A stretch of 64,000 nt of DNA from Monodelphis domestica (Eukaryota > Chordata > Mammalia > Didelphimorphia > Didelphidae), in assembly GCF_027887165.1 (NCBI RefSeq), contig NC_077233.1, positions 233,311,324 to 233,375,323 on the forward strand, written 5' to 3'. The notes under the pieces are model-generated. The model had not been told where the DNA came from, did not search any database, and saw only the letters and a list, made by a program, of their open reading frames with translations. Position numbers and translations under genes: made by a program. Positions 1 to 10,569 of the stretch are shown here, piece after piece. The number at the start of each line of letters is the position of its first letter. Position 1 is the first letter of the stretch.

Positions 1-600
1 TGGTTTGTATACATTTTTTGGAAGCCTGGTTGTTAAATGTTTCCCAGCACATTCCTGTGCTACAATAGAAACATTTACAAAATTGGGGAAAGAAAAAAAT
101 CTCATTTTCTACCAATTTGGTTCATAGCTAGCCTCCTCACAGTCCAAAGAGCATTAGATTTTGTTTATGAGATCTGCTTAGGTTCAATGACTTAATAGGG
201 CCCTAAGGCTAATGTTTTGCTTCTAAGCAAAGTCTACAGAGATAATTCCTCCTCCCAAGACAAGCTCTTTCTCCAGGGCTTGCCCTCCTCCTCCTCCTCC
301 TGTTCTTCTCAAGACTTTAACTCTTCAGCATCTTTACCCAATCCCACTTCTACAATGACTTGCAGTGCAGTGAGCTTCAGTAACAATTCATTTTCAAGCA
401 TCTCTAAATTAATATCTTTGTAGCATTTTTAGATTGAATACTGTAGGGGAGCAAGGCCAGAAATACATGGAGGTCTGGTGAGTAGAAATGGGAATCTGAA
501 CACTTTGAATTTATCTTTAAAGGCCCAAGGCTGCTTGCTTGGGTCCCTTGTCAAAAAAAATAGAATAAGTCTAGTGCTCCAACTCATTATTCATACCCCT
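1..600. other. No gene seen
   Basis: AT-rich sequence with a small (CCT)n stretch at 282-303; no repeat or gene recognised. Confidence 0.5.
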
Positions 601-604
601 AAGG

Positions 605-820
605 CCATGTTGGCAAACCTATGACAAGAGTACTGGAGAGGGTTGCTCCCTTCCCCCTCTCCACTGCGCCTGAGGACATCTTTTCACATCATCCACCCCT
701 TTGCCCAGCGACCCAATGGGAGCACTTCCTCCTTCCTCTGTGTGGGGTAAGGAGGTGACTTCTGTAGTGTGAAGGTTGCAGTTTGGCCACTCGGGCATTC
801 TAAAAGGCTCGCCATCACTG
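605..820 (-). mobile_element. Non-autonomous hAT-like element, copy 1
   Basis: Ends CCATGTTGGCAAACCT and AGGCTCGCCATCACTG are imperfect terminal inverted repeats of the CAGTGATGGCGAACCT type. Internal blocks (CTTTTCACAT, CACCCCTTTGCC, GGGAG) match the reverse strand of the copy at 36,474, so it is the same family in opposite orientation, internally deleted. No clear 8-base TSD. Confidence 0.65.
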
Positions 821-1295
821 CTGCTTAGCATAGTTCCTGGTGTAAAGTAAGCACTAAAGGGAAAGAACATGAATCTTGCAACCATGGATAAATAGTCTAA
901 ATTAACTAATTAAATAAAACCTAAAAAAAAAAAAAAACCAAGAAGACTCATCTCCTGCCCAGAATGAGGTATGTCCTCCAGTTGTAGGGGCTTTGGAAAG
1001 GGACTTCATGAGGAACATAAATTGGAGTCCTGGGTGGAAGTGTGGAGTTTTTTGCTGGGAATCCAGAGCGAGAAGGTATGTATAGGTTCTCCAAGGAGAC
1101 TGCTAAGGGAATGGCCCATGCTCTCTCTTTCTCTGGTCCACTTTTTTTATTTAATAAATAATTATAAATTAAGATATAGTCTCCAAAGAACTTTAATCAT
1201 GACAGTATTCAGAGGGAAATATGGGGTGGTCAAAGAAAACTAGTAGCTCTGGTGTGAGGGCTTGCTGAGCCATTTTTCAAGGCTGTTTTTTTTTC
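821..1295. other. No gene seen
   Basis: A poly(A) run near 925-938 may end a worn retroelement. Otherwise unassigned. Confidence 0.4.
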
Positions 1296-1700
1296 CTTTG
1301 GTGTCCACCTGCCATCTGTGACTCCAAGAAGCTGTAGGATACACCCCAGCCACATCACACCTTCTCAACAAGGTAGTCTGAAGGGAACTAAGAGGCCTCA
1401 AACCCATTGGTGAATTAGGGGGTTGTCTACCACAGGCATGTGAAAACTTCCCCTAGCAGAGGGGGTGGATGAGAACAATTTGTTCCAACAGTCATGAAGG
1501 TGACTGAAGCAGGACCTGTGGGATGCTTAGAGCTGGGTCAGACATCAATGAAGTCAAAGTCGTCTTGACTTTTGTCTTGCCACTGGGTTTCAAGGACTCT
1601 GGAAGAGAGAATGAAGCCAAAGACTTTGGGCAACTCTGTCTAACTTAAATCCAATTCAAGCTTAGATCAAGGCATTACCCAATGGGGTAACTGGTAAAGA
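1296..1700 (-). mobile_element. Marsupial interspersed repeat, unnamed family, copy 1
   Basis: GGCCTCAAACCCATTGGTGA, GCATGTGAAAACTTCCCC, TCTTGACTTTTGTCTTGCCA and CAAGGCATTACCC are a pattern I recognise as repeated in marsupial genomes. The end of it matches, reversed, the copy at 22,930. I do not assign a database name. Confidence 0.6.
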
Positions 1701-1832
1701 TGAGCAAGTAACACATGGAAATTTATTTTTACAGGTGAACATTTATTGGATCATATAGAATGTGAACCTTATTTATTAAAAAAAAGATAAAGAAGTCAAA
1801 GCCTAGTTATATTTTTAAAAAAAATAACAAGT

Positions 1833-2032
1833 AGGGGTAGTTAGATAGAGCTAGATAACCAGTGGATAGAGAATTAAGCCTGGAGATGAAAGATCCTGGT
1901 TCAAATTTGGCTTCAAACATTTCTTAGCTGGGTGACCCTGGACAAGTCACTTAACCCCAATTACCTAACCCATACCTTTGCTTTGGAACTGACAGTTAGT
2001 ACTGATTCTCAGATAGAAGGTAAGGGCTTAAT
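1833..2032 (+). mobile_element. tRNA-derived SINE
   Basis: GGGGTAGTTAGATAGAGC head, GACAAGTCACTTAACCCC core and AGAAGGTAAGGGC tail; a fairly diverged copy. Confidence 0.85.
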
Positions 2033-2344
2033 AAATTAAAAAATAGAAATAAAAAATGAGAGACAAGACACCACATTTTTTTCTGTGGTCATAATCAGAC
2101 CTATACAAAAATATAAAGATTGTTGTTTGACCAAAACAGGTGAAAGTTTCTTCATTTTCCTATCCTAAGAACATGAGGCTTATCTCACCAAATGTTATGG
2201 ACTTAAATTCCTCAATTGCATCATTGTGGCCAATTGAGGAAGTCAATCTTTGTTCAATGTACAAAAAAAATCATGAATAAGTCAAAATTCCAATGGAAAT
2301 TATACTTATTAATTGAGTTTTTTTTTTTTAACACATGCTTGTTT

Positions 2345-2814
2345 TTGGGAACTGGAACAACCTCCAGGAATTGAAGCAAAGTGAGAGGAGCAGAACCAGG
2401 AGAACATTGTACACATAGACTGATACACTGTGGTACAATCAAATGTAATAGACTTCTCCATTAGTGGCAATGCAGTGATCCTGAACAACTTGGAGGGATC
2501 TATGAGAAGAACTGTATCCACATTCAGAGGAAACACTGTGGGAGTAGAAACACAGAAGAAAAACAGCTGCTTGAATACATGGGTCGAGGGGATATGGCTG
2601 GAGATGTAGACTCAAAATGAACATCTTCATGTAAACATCAACAACATGGAAATAAGTTTTGATCAAGGACACATATAATACCCAATAAAATTGCGTGTCT
2701 GCTGCGGGAAGGGTAGATGGAGGGGAGGGAGGGAAATAATGTGATTATTGTAACCAAGGAATAATGTTTGAAATTGGCCAAATAAAATTTTTAAAAATTA
2801 AAAATTAAAAAAAA
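2345..2814 (+). mobile_element. 5'-truncated L1, 3' UTR only
   Basis: L1 3' UTR blocks (GGAGAACATTGTACACA, GGGAGTAGAAACACAGAAGA) ending in an A-rich tail. Flanks AACACATGCTTGTTT (2,330) and AACATATGCTTGTTT (2,815) are a TSD with one change. Confidence 0.9.
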
Positions 2815-2829
2815 AACATATGCTTGTTT

Positions 2830-3299
2830 GTTTTAAAAAGGCTCTTCATATCAATGGCTTTTAACAGTTAAGACTTCAAAGCACTGAATCAATTTGAAAA
2901 AGAACTGGAGGCAAAGCTGATTCCATGAGCCAAGCAAACCACTTTCTGATGGGTAACCATGGAGCTATTTTAAGGAATATTTCTGTCACAACCCCAAAGC
3001 AATGCAACTTCAGTGGTCAACTCATCCAAAGACACTAAATTTATTGCAAATGATTCTCATCTAATCATTGCCCACAGTTCAGCAGTATTCTCATCATGGT
3101 CCAGATTATCATCTCTAGTCATGGTTCCAGTCATGAGTTTATACTGGTAAATGAAGTTATCTTCTCTCTTCTTTTGTACCAAAGTGATGCATGGACTCAA
3201 ATACATCATTAACATCAGTGGAATTTTTCCTTTTTTTAACTGGGGAATCATTACATCCTTCTCTACACTTAGGCAGATAGATTTCCTGAATATGAAATT
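2830..3299. other. No gene seen
   Basis: AT-rich, unassigned. Confidence 0.4.
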
Positions 3300-3570
3300 A
3301 CTTGGGGTCAGGGGTAGCTAGGAATAGCTAGGTGTCATGGTAGATAGGACATTAGACTTGGATTCAAGAAGGCCTGAATTCAAATCTTGTCTTAGACACT
3401 CTGTGTGACTCAGAGCAAGTCATTTAGCCTCCCTCAGCCTCAGTTTCTTCATCCGTAAAATAAGAATAATAATATCTATCTCCCAGGGTTGCTATGAAGA
3501 TCAAAAAAGATAACATGTAAAACCTTTTACAAATCTGAAAGTGCTATAGGAATACTAGCTATTATTATGA
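3300..3570 (+). mobile_element. CORE-type SINE
   Basis: AGACTTGGATTCAAGAAGGC, AGCAAGTCATTTAGCCTCC, CCCAGGGTTGCTATGAAGAT, CTAGCTATTATTATG end. Confidence 0.8.
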
Positions 3571-3677
3571 TGCACATTTCCAGGTTTCCTTAAAAATTAT
3601 ACAGAAAATAGAAAATACTTTGGGCCACTTCTTACAAGTGATAAATGGAACTTGAAGAGCCTTTTTCACTTTTTTTA

Positions 3678-3858
3678 AAGAACCCTTATTTTTTATCTTA
3701 GAATTGATACTAAGAATTGGTTTTAGGACAGAATATCAATAAGGGCTAGGTAGTTAGTCACACAGCTAAGAAGTATCTGAGTTCATATTTGAACCCAGGC
3801 TCTCCCATCTTTGGATCTGTCTCTCAATCCACTGAGCCTGAGCCACCCAGATGCCCCC
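3678..3858 (-). mobile_element. tRNA-derived SINE
   Basis: Minus-strand copy, AACCCTTATTTTTTATCTTAG to CCACCCAGATGCCCCC. Borders the transposase-like relic. Confidence 0.88.
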
Positions 3859-4117
3859 TTCCTCGTTTTTATTACCATCTGGAGAACAGAATTTATCATA
3901 TGAAAGGCAAAAATGAACTTAGTTCGTGGACAAGTTCCCCAGTTTGCATTTGAGCATGAGCAAGATGAATTGTTTTCATAATCTCTTGTAAAACTTGTAA
4001 AATGTGAGAATAAATTTGTTTTATAACAGTTATTGCTTCTTCTCTAGATGCCCATGTTGGGTTTGGCAGTGATTGCAAAGTCTCCAAATGGGATTCTAAT
4101 TCTTGGGAAATCTCCAT
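3850..4117 (-). pseudogene. Relic resembling ZMYM1-like/hAT transposase C-terminal region
   Basis: A 73-codon minus-strand frame (LESHLETLQSL ... YSHILQVLQEI ... GELVHELSSF) has the spacing of the domain in hAT transposases and ZMYM1-type proteins where a helix with YxxILxxLEEI is followed by AxGLxxxLxSFxF. The reading seems to go on in another frame below 3,896. No start, zinc finger or catalytic motif is visible, and a SINE abuts it. Family assignment is by pattern only. Confidence 0.4.
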
Positions 4118-4225
4118 TACTGCATGTTATGTAGGCCTCCCATCCATGATGAGATAAAGAATCTGAATAATGCACATATACACACAAAGATAGCATTATT
4201 TTATTTGCTTAAAGAACATGCACAT

Positions 4226-4392
4226 GGGGGCAGCTGGTTGGAACAATGAGTGGATAGAACTCTAGGCCTGTAGTTAGAGAACCTGGGTTCAAATCAGGCT
4301 TCAGAAACTTCCTACCTGTGTGACTCTGGGCAAGTTAACTTCAATTAACTTAACTTCAATTGCCTAGCCCTTGCCCTTCTATCTTAGCATTT
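4226..4392 (+). mobile_element. tRNA-derived SINE with internal duplication
   Basis: GGGGGCAGCTGGTTGG head. The core carries a tandem duplication TTAACTTCAATTAACTTAAC. The tail is lost. Confidence 0.82.
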
Positions 4393-4414
4393 CTCGGAAG
4401 TTAATTTCTCTCTC

Positions 4415-4860
4415 TCCAGAGTTGCTTGTTTTGATGTCATCTCCCATTGACCTGGAGGTCAAATACCACTGAGTAAATTTAGGTATAGACAAGCCTCAGG
4501 AAAAGGAAGTTAAAGAACCAAGACAGGAAACAATGATTCCACAAGCACTGAGCCCCTGGATGGCCCAGGAAAATTAAGAAACTATGATTCATTTCAGAGA
4601 TGTAATGTGTCAGAGTTAAGGGGTAGAGAAAAAAAGGTTATAAATTCAGACCAGGAGCAAGTCTGGGTCTTTGATATCTGAGTGGAGGAGCAGAGTGGAC
4701 CCTTGGCAGAGTGTAGCTAGAGGCCCATAATGGTGACAATAGATTAGAAAGGTTAAGTACCTCTCTGTCTCCTACTTTTTCCTCTTTTTACTACTACTAC
4801 TTTTTATTGTTACAACCAGCCTCATAATTTTAATTATTATGCATATATTACTAAATATGG
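4415..4860 (+). repeat. Possible LTR-like sequence
   Basis: GGTTATAAATTC at 4,637 resembles a TATA box, followed by TGGGTCTTTGATATCTGAG and a pyrimidine-rich end. No clean termini. Weak call. Confidence 0.3.
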
Positions 4861-4864
4861 AGAA

Positions 4865-5004
4865 GAGGAGAGGAGAGGAGAGGAGAGGAGAGGAGAGGAG
4901 AGGAGAGGAGAGGAGAGGAGAGGAGAGGAGAGGAGAGGAGAGGAGAGGAGAGGAGAGGAGAGGAGAGGAGAGGAGAGGAGAGGAGAGGAGAGGAGAGGAG
5001 AGGA
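4865..5004 (+). repeat. (GGAGA)n pentanucleotide microsatellite
   Basis: About 28 nearly perfect units. Open frames of 99-126 codons on both strands through it are artefacts of a repeat without stops. Confidence 0.98.
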
Positions 5005-5149
5005 AAGAAAAGAAAAAGAGAAGAAAAACTAGGGACAAATTCTCTTTTATTCCATTCTTGGATGAAGGGATGACTCTCCTTGTTAAGGCCAACCCTTCTA
5101 CACATCCTCTGATCTCTCTCTTTCTGTCTTTTCCAACAAACTGCTCCCA

Positions 5150-5600
5150 CTACATCCCCACTCTGTTATCTATAATCTCTTCCAATCTACTAGCATCTTT
5201 GTATCTCCAACCCGGCTAACCTCCTTGAATCTATACTCAGTGCCTCCCTTTCCTTTTCTCTCTCACTCATTGTACAATTTGATTTCTGATTTCATCTTTC
5301 CACTGAAACTGCCCTCTCCAAATTACCAGTGATCTCTTAATTGCTAAGTCTAATTGCTTTTTTCTCAGACCTCTCGACATTGACACCAACGATCACCTTC
5401 TCCTGGATTTCTTCCCCTAGCTGGGTTTTCTACTTTTTCCTGGTTGATTTCTTTAACTATATTTTTACTCTGCAGACTCCTTTGCTGGTTCTTCTTTCAT
5501 CATCCTGGGCAAGTACCTTAACCTTTTTCAGCAAGTTTACTCATGGTTGTTGTGAGGATCAAATGAGAAAAAAATCTTAAAACACCATATAAATAACAGT
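5150..5600 (+). mobile_element. L2 LINE relic (RT region) with CORE-type tail
   Basis: ACTGAAACTGCCCTCTCCAA, AGTGATCTCTTAATTGCTAA and ACCTCTCGACATTGACACC match the L2 reverse transcriptase segment (ETALSKVTNDLLIAKS...DLSAAFDT in intact copies). Past 5,500 the sequence looks like an old CORE-SINE tail. Confidence 0.6.
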
Positions 5601-6160
5601 TATTATGATTCCATTATACTTTTCAGGCTCTAAAAAAAAGTTCTTCCAGAATCCTAACTAGAGGAATGTGATAAGAGTGGTGATGAAAGGAGAGGAGAAC
5701 CTAATTGTCATTTTCTTCATTCTTTAGCTAAGGAAAATATGTTAGAGCTAGGGAGTAAAAGCCATCAAAACTGTGGCATGGCATTTTGGTAGATTTTAAT
5801 GGAATAAGATGTTAAAAGCTTAGTGGCACTTGCTAAGAATTAGGCTGAATATGTTTGATTAAATCTAGTTTAAATGTCAGATTGAATTTTTTTTGACAAC
5901 TTTAATCCATTGATCAGGATCAAAATATGTCTCTGTATGTGCATCATATACCTACTCAATCAACCTACTCCTTGTTTTATTTGCAAAGTGAATAAGTGGC
6001 ATGAGACTTTCAGGAGTAATTCTAGTGTTATTCAGGAGGACATATTGATCAATATCCCTTTGTCTATATGGGATTTTTGAAGCCATTCAGAAATAAATGC
6101 CACATAAAATAATGTTTCTTGCTTATCGATATTTTTTAAAAATCAGTTTTACAGTGAATA
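5601..6160. other. No gene seen
   Basis: Unassigned AT-rich sequence. Confidence 0.4.
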
Positions 6161-6571
6161 TGTAGCAGTCCAGCCCTAGCTATGGGCAAGGGAAACAGTT
6201 AGTATTATAAAAAATAGACTCGAATACAGGACTACAATCCCCACGAGCCTTTGCTCCACTTCCCCAGAATGCCTTGTAATCTCACCTGGGCCGAGATCGA
6301 GAAGGTATTTAAGCTGATTCAAAGGCTTTTGAGGGGTCTCTCTCTTGGCTCTTTTTGGACTTCCGTTTTGGAGCAGGCCCGTCTCTTGCATGATGTGAGG
6401 TTATTTTGTCTAGGCCTCTGGCCTAGGCACATGTTTCTTACTTGTATATTCTTTAATCTTTAACCTTTAATAAACCTCTAAAAAATATAATACTTCTTGC
6501 AGAGAGAAACTAATTTCTACCTGCCTCAGATGCCTCAGTCTCCCCATATTCCCTAAATTTTAATCTTTACA
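6161..6571 (+). repeat. Solo-LTR-like sequence, type A
   Basis: TGTAGC...TTTACA ends, a TATA-like GGTATTTAAGC at 6,304 and AATAAA at about 6,469, in the order of a retroviral LTR. Shares CCCCAGAA..CCTTGTAATCTC and AATAAACCTC.TAAAAATATAATA with the copy at 33,652. No TSD seen. Confidence 0.6.
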
Positions 6572-7013
6572 GTTTTTTTTCAACACTTTCTTCAGGGGGG
6601 ATTGTATTTCATCAAATCCAAGATTTAAATTTTGTTCGAGATAAATCTTCAGAGAAGAAGCTTGCTAACTAACTGAATCCAGAGAATGAACTGTTTGCAG
6701 AAAGATATCTAAACCTTTTCACTACAGGAAGATCCAGAATGAACCTTGGGGTGTGGTTGATTGAACATTTTTTGAATGTACACTCTTATGCCAAAGGGAA
6801 CTGCCCCCTAATTGGCTTTTGTCAATGCGCCCAGCAAAACATTGGTTTGCTGTCTTTCTCCTCTATTTCCCCATATTTACAACTATTATAATTTTCCTCT
6901 TAATGGGTAAAAATTTTTGTATACACTTACAGTTAGAAATTTTTGGGATGCAGTATGCTTATGTTTAGTGATCAATTGGGGAGACTAACCCCCCAATCAT
7001 CATCAGGGGGGAT
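6572..7013 (+). other. ERV internal remnant with polypurine tract
   Basis: Ends in CAGGGGGGAT directly before the TGTG of the next LTR, the arrangement of a retroviral polypurine tract and 3' LTR. A second CAGGGGGGATTGT stands at 6,593-6,604. No coding frame survives. Confidence 0.55.
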
Positions 7014-7525
7014 TGTGAATTTTAAAAGTCTCCATCTTGGTATAGCACCCAAAAATTGTGCACACCCACACTACACGGGCATGTGCTAGTCAATGACAAA
7101 TCAGAAATAACTAACTGCCCAACTGGGCTATCCTAAGCCAAGCTAGAGCCAACCATTGGCACTTGTGAGACACAGGAAGTGAGGTAGGGAACAAGCTCTG
7201 AAATTCGCTCACTTCCTGTGGAGAGAGCTAGACGGGAGTTCGTGTTAGAAGCTTGGACAGGGAGGATGCCCGCAGACAGCTTTCCTTCAGATCGGTCACG
7301 TGAGTTAAGGACTGATTCTTTCCACCTTGGCCCTTTGGGCCTAAAACTCCCTCTGCCTTGGTCAGAGGTTGAGTAGCCCCTTTCCCTTTTCTCCTCTCTC
7401 CTTCTCTCCCTCTCCTTTTCCTACTCCCATTGTGATTAAACCTCCATAAACTCCATTCTGACTTGAGTGTTTCATTTTAGGAATTTCATAAGTAAATTCC
7501 TTGGCGGCCATTGTTCAATATTACA
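7014..7525 (+). repeat. 3' LTR-like sequence, type B
   Basis: Starts TGTGAATTTTAAAAGTC after the polypurine tract, ends near ATTACA, and has GATTAAACC late in the sequence as a likely polyadenylation signal. Blocks ATGTGCTAG.CAATGACAAAT and TGTGAGACACAGGAA recur at 38,906. Confidence 0.65.
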
Positions 7526-7562
7526 ACAATCTTAAAAAGGTGAAATTTTCACCATTACAGTA

Positions 7563-8110
7563 TGTACAGAGTGGCTTAGAAGAGAGCATGCTCAGTCTTG
7601 CGCATGGCTAGGAAAGCCTCTGACCCTTGACCCCAGTTTCCCCCAGGTTAGGCAGGAAAACAGGTTTCTTTGTGTTCACCTGGCTAAGAGAAACCACACC
7701 TATACCTTGTCATTAACCAATGATAATCATCCCTATGTATTGTGTATATTTGCATATCAAAGAGATTAAATACCAGGCCACAGCAGGCTCCGCCTTCTCT
7801 TCCTCTTGGATCTCAGCTCTCACCTGTCCTTGCTGGAGCTTGGCCTCTGGCCAAGCTCCATCTTTGATTCCTTTCCTTATCTACCTCTCCCACCTGGGCC
7901 CTGGCCTTCGGCCAGGCACTTTCTTCTCTCTATCATGTCTCCAACCTGTATGGTATTAAATTTGGATCACTGGACGGGTATAAGCCTTCTGAGTAGTCCA
8001 CTGATCGGAGTTTCTGCTGTGGCTCCTTGATAATTAATAAGGCCTGGATTTCTGACTCATTCCTGCCACCTCATATCTCTAACTTGACTCCGCCACCCCC
8101 CTCGCGGCAT
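7563..8110 (+). repeat. LTR-like sequence, type C
   Basis: GC-richer stretch with GATTAAATACC (TATA-like) at 7,765 and a later ATTAAA, a pyrimidine-rich middle and CpGs near the end. Looks like another LTR; ends are not fixed and no TSD is seen. Confidence 0.4.
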
Positions 8111-8189
8111 CCAGAACTTCTATCCTTCCTCTATCTTCCTATCTTGAGGCTTCTCACGGGTTCAAGGAAGCTTCAGAATAGTCCATTAG

Positions 8190-8345
8190 ACCACCAAGCA
8201 TAAGATCTGGTTTCTAATCTTAGCAATGTCATTAATTGATGAGTGACCCAAGACAAATCCTAATCTCTTTGGACCTCAGGTTACTCATCTATAAAATGAG
8301 GTGGTTGTAGTAGATGGTCACGATTTAAGGTAATTCAAACCCAAG
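8190..8345 (+). mobile_element. CORE-type SINE fragment
   Basis: TGAGTGACCCAAGACAAATCC, TTTGGACCTCAGGTTACTCA, CTATAAAATGAGGTGGTTG. Confidence 0.6.
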
Positions 8346-8429
8346 ATATATGTAGATCCCCCCCCCCCAAAAAAAAGTAACTAGGAATCCATGCTCCACA
8401 TCTTGTGACTGGTCATGTCCTAAAAATAC

Positions 8430-8580
8430 TCAAGTCAAGAAGCACTTACTATGTGCCAGGCACTATGCTAAACTCTGAGAATACAAATACCTGAAAAAAA
8501 GAAAGCCAATCTCTGCCCTTAATATGCTTATATTTTAATGGAGGAAGACAACATAAAAAAGGGAACTGAAAGGTCAGTTT
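8430..8580 (+). mobile_element. Old interspersed repeat, same type as at 60,660
   Basis: GCACTTACTATGTGCCAGGC, ACTATGCTAAACTCTGAGA, TATTTTAATGGAGGAAGAC. Confidence 0.5.
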
Positions 8581-8626
8581 TTTAAACTTTTATTTTATGA
8601 CATAAAAAGGTCATTCTTTTTTATTA

Positions 8627-8818
8627 CTCTTTACTTTCTTCAGTCTTAGAATTGATATTGGGTATGGGTTCCAATGTAGAAAAAGGGTAATGGCTAGGCA
8701 CTTGGGATGAAGTGATGTGTCCAGGTTCACACAGGTAGGAAGTGTCTGAGGTCAAATTTAAATCCAAGACCTTCCAACTCCAGGCCTGCAACTGCCCACT
8801 GAACCATCTAGCTACTCT
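8627..8818 (-). mobile_element. tRNA-derived SINE
   Basis: Minus-strand copy, CTTTCTTCAGTCTTAGAATTG to CCATCTAGCTACTCTT. Confidence 0.88.
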
Positions 8819-8931
8819 TTGCAACATATACTCTTAAAGAATTTCCTAGAGCCCAAAGAAGTTAAATTATTTTCCCTAGATCACACAGATTACACACTAT
8901 ATGTCAGATACAGTTTATTTAATTTTTTTTT

Positions 8932-9122
8932 TAAAACTTGCCTTCTGTCTTAGAATTAATACTGTGTATTGGTTCCAAGGCAGAAGAGTGGTAAGGGCTA
9001 GGCAATGGGTTTTAAGTGACTTGCCCAGGGTCACATAGCTAGGAAATGTCTAGGGCCAGATTTGAAACCAGAACCTCTAGTCTCTAGGTCTGGCTCTCTG
9101 TCCACTGAGGTCTGCCCCCCAC
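8932..9122 (-). mobile_element. tRNA-derived SINE
   Basis: Minus-strand copy, TTGCCTTCTGTCTTAGAATT to CACTGAGGTCTGCCCCCC. Confidence 0.9.
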
Positions 9123-9410
9123 CCCTCACCTGCATATAGTCTAAATAAACCCAGGTCTCCTTAGCTCCAAAGCTGACTCTTTAACCCATTATGCCATGCA
9201 ACTTCTTTTTTCATGTCCTTTTGACTAGGAAATTCAAGGGTCTTTTGAATTTCCTTCTTATATACTGTATTATTTTCTGTTCAAATTCTTTCTTCCCCTC
9301 TTTGGGGGAATCACTGTCCTGAATCATTGAGAAGAAAAGAAAACCAAAGCCTGTTACAAATGTGATTAATTATGCAAAAGAAACTCCCACACTACCTATG
9401 TCAAAAAGGG

Positions 9411-9570
9411 AGGGAGGAAAGGAAGGAAGGAAGGAAGGAAGGAAGGAAGGAAGGAAGGAAGGAAGGAAGGAAGGAAGGAAGGAAGGAAGGAAGGAAGGAA
9501 GGAAGGAAGGAAGGAAGGAAGGAAGGAAGGAAGGAAGGAAGGAAGGAAGGAAGGAAGGAAGGAAGGAAGA
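9411..9570 (+). repeat. (GGAA)n tetranucleotide microsatellite
   Basis: About 38 almost perfect units. GGAA arrays can bind ETS factors, but that is only a possibility here. Open frames of 60-116 codons are artefacts. Confidence 0.98.
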
Positions 9571-10144
9571 GAAAACAAAAGAAAAAAGAAAATATTTCTC
9601 TATCATTGCTCTGGGTCCATCAACTCTATTTGGAGGAAGAAAGCTTCTTCTGACACATATTATATTGCCCTTTCCTTTATCTTTTCTCATTCCCTACTGG
9701 CCTAAGTTCTGAGAAGTATCTCGTTATTTGCCACCCACAAGAGCAAGTCCACTGAATGGAAAGGCAAAGTATATGGTGGGATGATGTAACCAGAATGGAA
9801 ATCTAGCCCTGAAAGGATGTTAGTATTAGGAAGGACATGATGTCTTGTCTTCAAAAATTTGAAGGGCTGTGGTGCGAAAGAAGAATGCAATTTATTCTGC
9901 TTTGCCTCAGAGAATAGAACTCAGAACAATGAGTGGAAGTTAGAGGGAAATAGATTTCAGTTTAACAAAGAGAAAAACTTCCAATCAGAGTAGGCTAAAA
10001 AGGGAATAAAATGTTCTGGGTGGTATCAATGTGGAATCCAGAAGCCCCCAAACTTGTAGCCTAGAAAGATTTAGTGATCCCCAGTTGACTTGGTTGGAAG
10101 GTGAAGACCCCAAGTTTGACCTTGTCACAGGAGAGAAAGTCCTA
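9571..10144. other. No gene seen
   Basis: Unassigned sequence after the GGAA array. Confidence 0.4.
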
Positions 10145-10340
10145 CTTCACTGCCTCTTAGACTAACAATAGACCTTGAGTTACTGCATGTCAGTCTCATA
10201 AGCAGAAGGTCCAGAGTTTGGTCCTCAAAAGGAGGATGTGATACAATGGGAGAAGCTTTTAAAGCCCCCCCCCCCAAAAAGAGGCTAATTTGATGGGATT
10301 AGCCATCCCCACTCAGAACTAACTCTAAGAGGCAGTGAAG
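10145..10340. repeat. 17-bp perfect inverted repeat around a tRNA-Met-like stretch
   Basis: CTTCACTGCCTCTTAGA (10,145-10,161) is the exact reverse complement of 10,324-10,340, with 162 bases between. Confidence 0.7.
10175..10235 (+). pseudogene. tRNA-Met(CAT)-like degraded sequence
   Basis: GTCAGTCTCATAAGCAGAAGG followed by a GAGTTTGGTCCTC T-arm resembles the anticodon arm, variable loop and T-arm of elongator tRNA-Met (CAT at 10,197-10,199; abbreviated). The anticodon stem no longer pairs, the B box is altered and no 5' half is clear, so it would not be functional. Chance similarity is possible. Confidence 0.35.
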
Positions 10341-10569
10341 TTCCTTGTCAGCAGAGACATTTCAAAGATGGACGACCCTTTATCTGGGATATTTCAGAAA
10401 GGTTTTCTGTTTTACACACAGGTTAGTGTAAGTTATCTCTGAAGACCGCCATGTGCAGGCTCCTTTCAAAGGCTCACATTTTGTGAGTTTATGAGATCAG
10501 AGGGCCCTGGAGGTACATTGCAACCTACTTTACAGTTTGTCCTAGCATCAGACTCTCTGAAGACCCTTC

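Noticed and set aside
4772-5219. Frames of 99-126 codons on both strands
   Set aside because: They run through the GGAGA repeat, which has no stop codon in any frame.
9362-9712. Frames rich in KEGR or FLPS
   Set aside because: Translation of the GGAA microsatellite.
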